This document shows, in pieces, positions 1 through 11,300 of a stretch of 64,000 bases of DNA. Numbering within the stretch: position 1 is the stretch's first letter; every line of letters starts with the position of its first letter. This DNA is from Epiperipatus broadwayi (Eukaryota > Onychophora > Udeonychophora > Euonychophora > Peripatidae): positions 60,001-124,000 of the forward strand of contig JAQFVV010006711.1 in the NCBI GenBank assembly GCA_028023455.1, given 5' to 3'. The translations under genes and the position numbers were made by a program. Below the pieces are notes generated by a model that did not search any database, was not told the origin of the DNA, and worked only from the letters and a program-made list of their open reading frames with translations.

Positions 1-669
1 TGAAATAAACCAAAAAAAATTATATTTGATAGTTATTGCAGATCAATAATTGTTGAGTTCTTCTTTTTTAAGCTGCTACTTTATAAATTAAAAATATCAA
101 TGTTTTGAAGTATTTATTATAAAAGTTTGGCAATTAATTAATATTGATGTTTTCAAACAGTCTGAATTAAAATGAGGATACAAAACACCTTTATTTTTGC
201 TATTCAGTTTGGGAATTCTCTATAATATCTTTATCAGTAATTCAGAGATATCTATTTCTCCATTCACTATTTTTTTTTTCAACATCAACATGTCAATATA
301 AGTCTATTAAATTTCCCGATTTCTTTGTAATTAACATCTTTTTGAAATTTATGCTGAACATTATGACACATTAATATGTGAGCTGATGTCATATTTCAGT
401 ATAACAGATCATAACGAAGTACTGGAATCACTAACATTGCAATATGCATCAATATAAGATTTAAATTAAAATTATTACTTGTTTTTAAAATAAGTTTTAA
501 TACTTTATGACTTGTATCACCCTATAAGAAATGATTCATTATTAAAAAAAATTATTCCCAAGTCTTTATAAATAATATCTCAGGGAATGGATTGATTATG
601 TAATGTATAACTATATATGCCTGATTTTCTAATAAAAGTTACAATTTTATAATCGTATTATTTTTAACA
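1..669. other. AT-rich spacer, no gene seen
   Basis: AT-rich sequence with short homopolymer runs and many stops in all frames. No coding, RNA or terminal-repeat signal was recognised before the gag pseudogene begins. Confidence 0.5.
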
Positions 670-1674
670 CAACAGCTAGAGAGTTGTTCCACTATAATCT
701 GCCAGTCTAAATATCATTATGTCCCTATACCTAACCAGATGACTGGAATTGTAAATCAATTCTTAAAAATCAGAACTTTTTCAGGGAGCTGTAATGAAGC
801 ACCTTTACAATATGTGAAAAGTTTGGAGAGATACTTTAGTATTAATGTATTGACAGAAGAGGCAAAACTGGCAATAGCATGTAGTCATTTCTAAGGTGCA
901 GCACAAGCATGGTGGGATTCACTGTTCACCCAACCTATAAATTTTGATGATTTTAAAGGAGCACTAATGAGCTGCTACTGGAGTGACGATTATCAGGAGG
1001 GGATTAAATATAAGGTGTCCCAGGAGAAATGTCCACCTGGAGAGCCTTATACACCCTTCTTTAGAAGACAGGTGGCCAGGTTAAGAGTCTTATCATCTGA
1101 CCCCCTATCTGAACTCCAGATTATTAGATTGATATGGCACAGCTTCCCAAGTTACATAGAAAGAATGCTAATTGGGACTGATTGTCGATCTATTGCGCAG
1201 GTTGCTGAACTACTAACAGCATATGATAGCTGCAGTGCATCAGCAACCAAGGAAGGAGGAGCAAAACAACCACAAAACAAACCTCCCTATAGAAGAGATG
1301 ATGGGCCTAGAATAGGAGCCATCAGATACAAAAGGAAAATACCTCCTCGAAATTATAACAACTATGACCCACTACCATGGTATCACCACCAAAGAAATGG
1401 GATACCACCATGGTTAAGGCAAAAAAGATATTCAACAGGCAATATATACAGCCCATTCCAAGCCCGTGTAATTAGGAGATAAAATAGTGATGATAACTTG
1501 CAGAAAGGTGTGGCTAGAAATGCAAGCCATCATGATGACGTATGGCCTGAAAAATGCCCAAAAATGGAACAAAATAGAAGTTCATCGCCTCAAAACAAAG
1601 AAAGATGCGATAGGAGAACTGATCATGATTATCAGTCTCCCAAACCAGGTTGTAGTTACAATACAGAACAATAA
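670..1674 (+). pseudogene. LTR-retrotransposon Gag polyprotein, broken by two in-frame stops
   Basis: A single reading frame runs from about 670 to the TAA at 1672-1674 and is interrupted only by TAA at 892-894 and TAA at 1480-1482. It has the layout of a retrotransposon Gag (Retrotrans_gag-like capsid). An FSG motif lies near the start (about 778). A GAAQAWWDSL block follows the first stop, matching the conserved G-A-x-x-W-W signature. A predicted helical stretch around 1020-1230 contains LIWHSFPSYIERML, as in Ty3/gypsy-type capsids. The tail beyond 1250 is rich in Asn, Pro, Arg and Tyr, as nucleocapsid tails often are, but I see no clear CCHC knuckle. Protease, reverse transcriptase and integrase do not follow. 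Gag assembles the particle that packages element RNA; this copy cannot make an intact protein. Assignment to Ty3/gypsy rather than another LTR group is an inference. Confidence 0.7.
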
Positions 1675-2230
1675 AATAAAGATAGCTGATGGAAAAAGTT
1701 TGTGAGTGGGATGTAGTGATGCATGAATTTGTGTTTTTCATGTTGAGGTGGGTGGATGATTGAGCAGAGCTGCTTGGATGCATTGTGTTTATGATGCTCT
1801 GAAGTATATGCTCGACACTATCCAGACATGGATGTTGAGCTCCGAGAGTAGTCCAGCAGTATGTATATATAGGCCTCATGTATAGGACTTGGTCTTATGA
1901 ATAGACAAAACGAATAAGCCCTTAAGACTCACAAAAGTTGAGCAAGGTTGGCTGAGTGCCAAATTGTTTTTTTTTCTGGCTCCTACTCTTAGTTGGATGA
2001 TCCCTCTAGGTACAAGAAAAATAGTGCTTAAAAATGAGATTATTTTGTTGTGATGTCATGGGGCAGTGCGTACTGGTAGTTTGTGCTTGGCCATCTACTT
2101 ATCCTGGCATTGGAGGCTATAGTTCATGTATTCACTTTTCCAGCTCATTTTACCATTTCATCAGCAAACCTAAAACCAATGGAAATGCAATAATGAGAAA
2201 TGATGTGTATTATATAGAATAACTTCATAC
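1675..2230. other. Higher-GC tract after gag, origin unknown
   Basis: This stretch is clearly less AT-rich than its surroundings and follows the gag pseudogene directly. It contains a TATATATA box at about 1862. It could be remaining internal or LTR sequence of the same element, but no second LTR copy is visible in the window, so this is only a suggestion. The small open frames on both strands look accidental. Confidence 0.3.
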
Positions 2231-2419
2231 TTCCAGGCGATTTCATCCCAAAATTTGGTGGGGGGGGGGTAATGAAACAAGCATGCTGTTTCACATGTGT
2301 ATGTATTCTAAAAACTATTTTACCCTCCCACCTTAAAAAAAAACAGCAGATGTATAAAAAAGTCGATCTTATATTTTTTCTAGAAAAATATAGCAAAAAG
2401 TTTAGTTTATGATGTTACA

Positions 2420-2831
2420 GGAAAATCATTATTTTCTATAATTGAGAAAAGAGAATAATAAAGATAAATCATTATTGATTTTATAGTTTTAAATTACATT
2501 ATAATTTAAATATATCACTCGTATTTATTTAAAGCTGACTTTTTTTTTTATTATTATTATATTTTTAATTTTTGGAATTTAAAAACATGAATTATCTGTC
2601 CCACGAAAAATATTGTCCAATCCTTGGAAAATCATTATTTTCTATAATTGAGAAAAGAGAATAATAAAGATAAATCATTATTGATTTTATAATTTTAAAT
2701 TACATTATAATTTAAATATATCACTCGTATTTATTTAAAGCTGACTTTTTTTTTTATTATTATTATATTTTTAATTTTTGGAATTTAAAAACATGAATTA
2801 TCTGTCCCACGAAAAATATTGTCCAATCCTT
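2420..2831. repeat. 206-bp tandem duplication, two copies
   Basis: Copy 1 runs 2420-2625 and copy 2 runs 2626-2831, an exact period of 206. By eye the copies are nearly identical, with a visible difference of tagtttt versus taatttt. Both begin GGAAAATCATTATTTTC and end GTCCAATCCTT. The near identity implies a recent duplication. The unit has no coding content. Confidence 0.9.
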
Positions 2832-3417
2832 AAAAAGAGGAAGGCAAATGAAAGCGGTAAGACAACTAAGATACGTGGGCTGAGCTGCTTAATCAATCCA
2901 AAGAGCAGAATATAAATAGTTAAGTTGGAAGTTCAGAGGCAGATTAGATTGATTTTTAAAGTAGATTTGGAAAAGAGACTGTGAAAAGATTTTGAAAGAG
3001 ATTTTAAAAAGGAGTTCACAAAATAAAGAAAAGTGAAGAGTCAATAGATTAAAATTTTCACCTAAGTGTTGCTTGACTGTTTAATCGACAGCTGATCTTA
3101 AGAAACCTTGGAATATAATATTTATAGCCACTGTTAATAATGGAAAAAGAAAACATTATTAAGGAAAACATAACAATGGAAGGCTAACGGTGACAGCTTT
3201 TTCTCTCCATTCCAAGCCATGGTCCTTTAAGATTTTCCTGGATAAACATTATAGAAAGAAAATAATGCCCATTCAGCTGAAATATGATGCCCCTTTTGAA
3301 GGTAGTCGCATCATGGATAAGAAGAAACAAACTGGATAAAATGAAGGTAATGATTTTATAAAAATGTTCGATACTATGTGCATTTATAAAAGACAAGAAA
3401 AAACAACTTTCTTAAAT

Positions 3418-3655
3418 TAAAATTATATGTGTTTTTAAAAGTCAAACAAAACACCTTTATTATAAATAAAATAAAAATTATGAATAAATGTAGCTGCATG
3501 AAAATACGTTCGTTATTGGAAAATTATAAATGAAACTAAAATTATATGTGTTTTTAAAAGACAAACAAAATGTCTTTATTATAAATAAATAAAAAATTAT
3601 TAATAAAAATAGCTGCATAAAAAATATATTTTGTTGATAATAAATTGTAAATGCT
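3418..3655. repeat. ~119-bp tandem duplication
   Basis: The string AATTATATGTGTTTTTAAAA occurs at 3421 and again at 3540 (period 119). The following ~100 bases match with a few changes. A more diverged third copy may continue to about 3790. Confidence 0.75.
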
Positions 3656-3977
3656 AGATGTCTTAAATGTCAATAATCAAAGGGTATTTTATTCAATACT
3701 TATACATGTTTAAAGAACTAAAAAAAAAACAAATATCTTTCTTATAATGAATTATGTGAAAATGCATTTCATTAATGATAAATATAAAAAAAATATCTAT
3801 AATCAATAGGCATTTTTAATAAGGATTGGCTTCTCATCTGTAGATATATTTGAATTAAGAAAAACTAAACACAATTACTTGTAACAATTTATATTACTAA
3901 TATACAAATAAGTATACCTAGAAGAGTCAGAAATACAGAGCTATTGCATATAATTCTAACTGGCTAATAAATAAAAT

Positions 3978-4650
3978 GCTAGGAATTATCTTCATTATTA
4001 TATCTGTAAAGGATATCTTTATATATGAATAATTTAAACCACATTACATGAGACTACTATCTAAAATACTACAAATCAAATTTAAGTGGAACTCTGAATT
4101 AAATACAATGCTATTCATTATCTTCATTATTATGTTTGTAAAGGATATATTCATACATGAATAATTTAAACCACATTCCATGTGACTACTACCTAAAATA
4201 TTACAAATCACAATTACGTGGAACTCTAAATCAAGTGCTATTAGTTGTCTTCATTATTATCTCTGCTGTCTTAATATATCACACTCCTCTCTATGAAGTA
4301 ATTAAATGATTAAAGATTCAAACTGTTGAAGAACTTTTGAGAGAAGGACTTTATTATACTCTCAACAAGTTACATTCTTTAAGTCATATAAAAATATTAT
4401 TGAAGTATACCAAAGAAGCACAATGGACCATAAGTGAAATATTTATTTGAATAAAGTAAAACTCTGAATTAAATGCAATCAGTTATCTTCATATATTGCA
4501 TTCCTCTCTGTGAATTAATTAAATAACTAAAGATATAAGTTGTTAAATGAACTATGAAAGAAGGACTTTATTATACAACAAATTACATTCTTTAAGTGCT
4601 ATTATTGGAAGTATACCAAAGAAACACAATGGACCATAAATGAATAAAAT
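3978..4650. repeat. Diverged tandem repeats, ~130-bp and ~200-bp units
   Basis: Units sharing ATCTTCATTATTAT recur at about 3989, 4121 and 4247 (spacings about 132 and 126). They share a block with GAATAATTTAAACCACATT and ACTACTA. A longer block follows, with AGAAGGACTTTATTATAC and GTATACCAAAGAA, present at about 4344-4430 and again at about 4558-4640. No protein is encoded. Confidence 0.7.
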
Positions 4651-5079
4651 AATGAATCTTCACATGGATATGAAGGAACTTTATTAGAAGAACTTGCAAA
4701 TTAATTGTTGAAATAAAATTATTGTTACTTAAAATTAATTTTAGTTATCCAGTTGTTCAATTCTATTTTTTTTATTGCATCACTCATCATTCAGTACACT
4801 TTTTCATGAGAATTTCATGCCTCATGAGCTATGTCTGGCATAACTAGACCTAAGTAAGTCAGTTTGTAATGAGATGGAACTCTAGTGGCGTCATTTGGAA
4901 AACCAAACACAGAAATGTCTAGATCTTCCAGTTTCTATGGTACTACATCCTCTGATGAGCAGGAAATATTGCTGTAGGGGGGGGTTTAACATCTGCATTG
5001 GGGAATGCCAATCAATAGTTCCTTCCTGCAGCATGCTCATCAGGAAAGTGTTACAACCGAAGTAATAAAGGGGTTATAT

Positions 5080-5345
5080 GGTGGTCTGGTTACAATATAT
5101 ATATATATAAATAATATTTTAGTATACTGTTTTTTTTGGCTAGTATTATAGTGTTGTATGAATTTTTATTTTATTTTTAATTGCTAGTATAGCATTAGAC
5201 AGTATTTAATATATATTGTAACAATGTGGAAATAGTGGTCTCACATGTTGGATGACAATTGTAACAGTATATGGAAAATAGTGGTTAATAAGAAGGAATC
5301 AGGTTACAATGTCCCACTGTTGGATAGTCATTTGTAGCAGGACAT
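5080..5345. repeat. (AT)n / TTGTAAC minisatellite-like segments
   Basis: GGTTACAATATATATATA occurs at about 5089, and its reverse complement reads into TTGTAAC twice about 39 bases apart. A second segment in the opposite orientation starts at about 5205 with ATATATTGTAAC, and another TTGTAAC follows about 43 bases later. The same combination of an AT dinucleotide run and TTGTAAC spaced by 35-45 bases recurs across the window. Confidence 0.6.
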
Positions 5346-6230
5346 CACATTAACACTGGATTATGAGATGGAAACCTTCATCTTTCCCAAATAAACAAAA
5401 TATAAAATAAATACGAAAGAAATGAGCATGAGAGATCAGCTCAGAATTAACTATAAGTTCACCAGCATTACACAAATGTAATAATCATTCATCATCATGA
5501 ATGATCAGTAGTAAAAATAAATTAACAGTCAATGTTGTGACTATTTGAAAGTGGTTCACTATAGACATGCCTAATTATTTAGCCACTACCGAACCTAGGA
5601 CAGGAAACAATAATTATCTGGATGCACATACTTAGGTGCTACTTCCATCAAAATATAATAATAGGTCAAATAATGCTGAGATATTAAAACCATCCTGATC
5701 ATCTTCAATACTCTGGCCTCTTAGTACCATTAATGTACTGGTCAACTATAAACTAAATTTCTAAAGAAATAATAAAAAAATTAAATATAGTGCATGGACT
5801 TTAACTTATTCATTATTATGAGCACTTAAAGTACACAAAAAATTTCAAATTATAAACATATGGGTTGAGGTTAAGGTTAATGGAAATCTATGCAGGCTAC
5901 GCATGTACTTTTTACACCTTTGTTTCCATCTTTGACCGTACTTTCCAGAAAGGTAAATTTTATTTTTCTATGATAAAAAAAAATTATGATAATTTTTGTG
6001 ATCAAGTAGATTGAATTTTTTTAGCTTTCTCTCATTTTTTTTGATAGTTACTGGAGAACATATCAACATGAAAAATATATTGGTAAAAAGTTTTATTTTT
6101 TCCATTGTATTTTGAAGAAAATGTTATGGGGGCCTAATGGTAAATATTTTTATTTTTCTATATTTTTTTAATTATTATTTTATTGTATATTTTTTAATTA
6201 TTATTTTTTAATATGAAAAAAAGGATGAAA

Positions 6231-6770
6231 ACATTACTATTGAAACTAACATAAAAAAATAGATCGTGATTACCTGCATTTTTTTCTATGATGTGAGTGG
6301 GTTGAGTATTTAAATTAATTGATATGAGACAAAAATAAATATATTTTGGAAATATAATAACTTGATTTAGATTTTTCTGTAATTTTTTGTTTCTGTTTTA
6401 ATAATAGTAAAAATAAGCAAATGCTAAAAGTAAGGATGTTGACAGTACATAAACTTAGGCCGTTTATAGACATATTGCAATATAAATTTCAAAGCTGCAT
6501 ATTTTTTAATTATTATTTTTTTCATATATATATATTTGATAAAAAATATAAATATATAAAAAAATTACTATTGAAACTAACATAAAAAAATAGCTCATGA
6601 TTGTGTACATTTATATCACAAATTATCTGCATTTTCTGATATGTGATATGAGACAAAGATGAACATATTTTGGAAATATAATGCCCTGATTTTGATTTTT
6701 CTATAACTTCTTGTCTGCATTTAATAATAGTAAAAAATATGCAAATGCTAAAAGTAATGATTTTAACAGT
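6231..6770. repeat. ~325-330-bp tandem duplication
   Basis: TGAAACTAACATAAAAAAAT occurs at 6241 and 6572 (spacing 331). GCAAATGCTAAAAGTAA occurs at about 6418 and 6741 (spacing about 324). The sequence between matches with scattered indels. An (AT)n run ends the second copy. The 83-residue open frame inside is low-complexity and not credible as a gene. Confidence 0.75.
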
Positions 6771-7099
6771 ATATATATATATATATATATAAACTACAAA
6801 CTTATGTACCTCAAGCTTAACTCTATAATGAATTTAATATTTCATTCACTTCTTATTTTATTTCACTATTTTATCTTGTATATAGTGACTATTTTAGTAG
6901 TACATTTTAATAAATTACAAACTGTATTGAAATTCTTTATTATAATATTCAAATTATACTAATTATTGATCAATATTGAAACAGTAAGGTCTGCTTTGCA
7001 GATCTTCGTTTCACCTTTTCTCACCTACTTCCTACCCTCATACCTTAGTTTGAACCCCAATCTATCGTAGTGTGTCTGCAATACACTTATATACCGAAA

Positions 7100-7660
7100 A
7101 TCCCGCCTAATTTTAAACCACGAGTACAATGCTCGTATTATATATATATATAACTTATTCCTAAATAAAATAAAAGATTATAGATTATGCATATGTTCAC
7201 ATAATCTTGATTTAAAGTAGGTTATATAAGTCGTATTTGCGCACACACTATGATATGCATTTTAAAACATATCAAAATTATAAATTGTTAAAGTTATTTT
7301 GTTTGAATCTATTTACAAATATATTACCATCGTAATATATTTTGATTTAAAATAAAACTCATTTAGTAAATATTCGTTTAGTAAATAGATTCAAATATTG
7401 CAATGTAAAAGTAAAATAATTTTCGTTTGATTTAATAAAAGTCATTCCAAATATTTCTGTTGAAATAAATGAGGGACAATAGTTTAATTAGTTAATGTTA
7501 TATAAGTTTATCTAAAAACAGCAGATGTCCACTTAAGGTTTTCTTTAATTAGTAAAAGTCATTTTAATTAAATCTAGTTTGTAATTCGAATGTCGACAGG
7601 GAAATTAACAAAAGAAATTAATTAATGTTGAATTCCTTTAGACATTCGGATAGATTTAAT
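7100..7660. other. AT-rich spacer with a short inverted repeat
   Basis: No gene was recognised. An imperfect inverted repeat pairs the AATTAAATCTAG region near 7566 with TAGATTTAATTA near 7650. The two halves also share a GACATTCG/CGAATGTC segment. It may be a small foldback remnant. Confidence 0.35.
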
Positions 7661-7723
7661 TACAGCTGATAAGTCCGATATATTTTTGTAATGCTCCAGG
7701 GCAGTTCTATTGTAAAATTCTAC

Positions 7724-7760
7724 TATAAAAAGGAGGGTTTTCTTTTGTTCTCCATTCTAA
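7724..7760 (+). promoter_or_regulatory. Candidate RNA polymerase II core promoter (TATA + initiator)
   Basis: A TATAAAAA box lies at 7724-7731. Thirty bases downstream is CTCCATTCT, whose CCATTCT fits the animal initiator YYANWYY with the A at 7754. TATA at -30 with an initiator at +1 is the textbook spacing. In AT-rich DNA a TATA box alone means little, but the initiator at the right distance and the locally higher sequence complexity make this the best candidate start of a host transcript here. Short upstream ATGs follow at 7760 and shortly after. Confidence 0.35.
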
Positions 7761-7872
7761 TGTTTCTAAGAGAAATCATTCTGAGGTCTAATGTTTCTAA
7801 CCAAAATTATTGTAGTAATTTGTAAATCTTGACATGACAGAGTAGAGAGCAAGAAGGCTATTTCTCTCCAGA

Positions 7873-8055
7873 ATGGTCATATGCTGCCGTAGACCATCGG
7901 AAGTTATCACACAAGGAACCCCGGAACTGCTGCCGCTGCCAAAATATGAACATTTCCCGATTTTGCTGTTAAATTATATGAAAACCTGCCAACCATTAAT
8001 CTACCCAAAATGTTTCTCCAGAGGTAACTCTAAATTAACCCAAGAGCTCTTGTGA
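7873..8055 (+). CDS. Short open frame downstream of the candidate promoter; product unknown
   Basis: The frame encodes 60 residues beginning MVICCRRPSE and ending at TGA. The ATG is the first after an in-frame TAG at 7843 and has a favourable start context (A at -3, G at +4). Local GC is clearly above the flanks, and the residues are mixed rather than the Ile/Lys/Asn/Phe pattern of random AT-rich frames. No domain, signal peptide or membrane segment is evident. A possible splice donor, AGAG|GTAACT at about 8022, would make this a first coding exon of roughly 50 codons. I do not recognise a family. It could equally be 5' UTR or a chance frame. Confidence 0.22.
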   Translation: MVICCRRPSEVITQGTPELLPLPKYEHFPILLLNYMKTCQPLIYPKCFSRGNSKLTQELL

Positions 8056-8207
8056 TAACTAACATGCTATAGCTATTTTAAATTGTTTTCTTATATTTCA
8101 CATAATGTCATTATGTACTTCTTTAAATATAATCAACATTTTTGCTCTCTAACCTTGGGTTAATATTTTCTATTTATTAAGCTTTCTGTCATTTTATTAT
8201 GATAATG

Positions 8208-8345
8208 TGTCAGAATCGTCTTGACCGAGTGAATTATTCCTTTTGTTGAAAATAAGACGCTACTATGAATGCATATTTTAAATTTCTAAATAATTTCCAA
8301 TTTTATTATCTTGCAAATCACTCGTTCGAGGGCGATTCTTTTCTT
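8208..8345. repeat. Inverted repeat able to form a ~24-bp stem
   Basis: AGAATCGTCTTGACCGAGTG at about 8213 pairs imperfectly with the reverse complement of CACTCGTTCGAGGGCGATTCT at about 8319 (few mismatches, some G-U pairs). They are separated by roughly 80 bases. The CpG content of the arms is unusual for this window. It could be a small RNA hairpin, a decayed MITE or coincidence. Confidence 0.4.
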
Positions 8346-11300
8346 TAATATATAATATAATCACATAGTTTAAAATCTACATGTTATTGATTTTAATCTA
8401 ATATGAGAGTATGTGCGAGGTCAATGATTTAAATGTTTCCCCAAATGCATGATTGCATGAATAAACCTATGCTTTCCTTTCAAACCTGCAAGCATGCATT
8501 TTCTATTTTAAATACCGTGTTCTACTTTAATTACAAAGTTCATCATTGACGTCGAGAATGTGCGGACCCCTTTAAATGAATTTCTGGGAATTTGATTTGG
8601 CATTTCTCTTAATCCAAGTAAAACCCATTCAGTATGTTTTATATACACTAGTCTCGTATTGCTGGTAAGTGAATTGGTTGTTGAGACCGCTTTGTTTTAC
8701 TTTTCCAAGGATTCTTTACATGGCCAAGTCCATTCTCTTCGCTTATTGCAGTTTCCAGGCAGAGTGTGTCCATAAATGACACCTCTGGGAATTAAATGCA
8801 CTCATCACCCAGTCACTAAGTTTCAGCTGTTCATAAAATACTTTCCTATGGGTTAGCGGTGAGATGCCCTTTGTAATCATTCCAAATATTCCATTATTGT
8901 TTTATTTTATATTTATTTTACAAAGCATCCGTGACTTAAATGTGTCACACCCACCAACTTTAATAAATTCATTATCAGTAATACTGACCTCCCAATGCAA
9001 CTCTATTATTATTCTCAAATAAATGCTTTGATCATATAATTGTTATCCACAAATCTAGCTCAGGGAGCAAAAACTCTATAAACTATTATTGTGAACAAGA
9101 GATAAATAAATAAAGCAGCTTATTATAAATTACTTCAAATAATTCCTAAGTTTATCCTATTATAAATAAATAGTTTTATTGGAATTATTGAAAAAACAAT
9201 CATAGAACATTAAGCTATCACAAATACATTGCAATTTATGATACAGGAATTGGATAGAGTGAAGAAATTCAGACTAAAAAATATTTTTAAAACAATTATT
9301 AAATAACTAATTGATTAACAAAAAGCAAAAAAAAAAATGACATGATAGTATGAAATTTAAAACACTCATTTCATCAAATATATATATATTGATTTCCATT
9401 CATAAATTAACTATCAATTACTTAAGTTATTTCTTTAAACTAAGAGTTGGAAAACAATATTTTTAAAATCAAAGATAACAGTCTTTGCTTTAGCTTAATT
9501 AATCTTTTGTTAACTTTTTATGAGGGAAAATGAATGAAAAGAGAAAAATATGTTTCAAAAAATTAGCTAAATTAAAAAAAAATCTTTCATAATTTTAAGA
9601 AGAAATTGAAGGGATTAAAAAAATATGTTTCACAATTTGAAAACATTAACAAAAATATTTAAAATTATCAATTCTTACAAAAACAAAAAAATATTACTTT
9701 TATATAAAAAAAATCTCTTCTTTTTACTATTAATAAAAATACAGGGTGTCCTTTAACTATAGTTTGATTCTTCTGATGATCCCTTCTTTCCAATTATAAT
9801 TTCAAGTTGAATTTTCTTCTTGAAGGATTCTATACATGAACATGATTAATTTGTCTTTTTCCTGGTATGCAGTATTCCAAGCTAAAAATATCAAGTTTTA
9901 CCAATTTCTTTCCACTAAAATTTCCAGGTAATACTAACACATATAGAGACTTGTGCTCATAGTTGAAAACAAGATTGCAGATTATTTTATGGGGTAACTT
10001 CTGTATATTTTTATTCCAGTTAAGGCAAATTACATGAAGGAAGATGATATCTAGATTTTAGCTAAACTTAGCATAGGGTTTTCACTGTATAAACCATTTT
10101 TATGACTAAACTCATAATATACTAAAAACTTATTTAAAACTTCTGTTATTCTATGAAATACCTTGGTAAAGACTTCTGTGGTATTATGTAACAGCTTAGA
10201 AGACTTCTGCTTCTTTCTTCTTTATCATCTGGATTATGACTTGACTGCTCTTTCTTTAAGAACTAATTTAGGAATATATCTTCTTACCAGACACTTGGGT
10301 CTTCTGACCAATTCATACTCTGCTTATTTTTGTTGTTAGAACAATCTTGCCTACAAGCCAATCACAATCTGTCTCTAACCTGATAATTTTTATAATAACC
10401 AATTAGGTAAATTTTTACACATACAAGTTCAGCTATTTCTCTCACTAATCATATAAAAGTAAAAAACTTAAATTAACATCATAAAATTCTTGAAATTATT
10501 CTGTAATTAAAAAAATTTTCTTGCAAAAAGAAAAACAACACAATCAGTTAATTACACTGATTTGATTTTCTATAATGAAGAGAGATAAAGAGAAAAGAAA
10601 AACAACTTTAATTAAAAATAAAATTTACCAAAGTATTAAAATCCTATTTAGTTTTTTTATTTTTTTAAAAAAAATCTCTTAAACATAAAACTTTATTTTT
10701 CTTTTAGGGTTAAAATTAATATCTATTAAATAATTTATAAAATAGAGAAAATTACTTTCTCTTAGTACATTTTCATAGTTTAAATTAAAACTGCTAATTA
10801 ATTATAATTACTGAAGAAAGAAATTTAAAAAAACAATTTGTTTACATTATTTTATAATTTTCTCTCCCACAATCATTAATAATTCATTACAATATTCATA
10901 TAGTAAAATCATATTATTATTTGATAAATTTAAAATTTTAATTGAAGACCCATTATTATTAGCAAAAATATGCATGAAAAAATTAAATATTATTTTCCTC
11001 TTATTTAAATAATTCTATACTTAAAGTTTAGGAGCATACTGCCAACTATCTAATTATTTTTAATGCAGCTACATAGCCAAATGGTTACAATATATATATA
11101 TATATTAAAGCTACACACATATATATATATATATTAAATATATATGTGCTTGCTTCACTATTCATTGGGGTTTAACTAAAGACCCTGAGTCCAACCACAG
11201 TGAATATAAGCTAAATTTAATTAGAAACTTTAAAACATATTCAATAAATTTTATGAAATAAAATTCAAAAATTTTATTTTAGATAAAATAAAATTCCTAG

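Noticed and set aside
4925-5060. CTGATGA near 4,953 followed by GCAGGAAA, and its near-mirror on the other strand, as a hammerhead
   Set aside because: There is no room for stem II between the core and GAAA on the plus strand, and the minus-strand copy lacks GAAA. It may be a distant relative but is not supportable.
6711-6962. 83-residue plus-strand frame
   Set aside because: Low-complexity Ile/Tyr/Leu translation of AT-rich tandem repeat and (AT)n.
9730-9960. Minus-strand pieces such as YCIPGKRQINHVHV and NPSRRKFNLKL as a PiggyBac-type transposase
   Set aside because: The resemblance is limited to a few residues, with stops between and no supporting flanking motifs.
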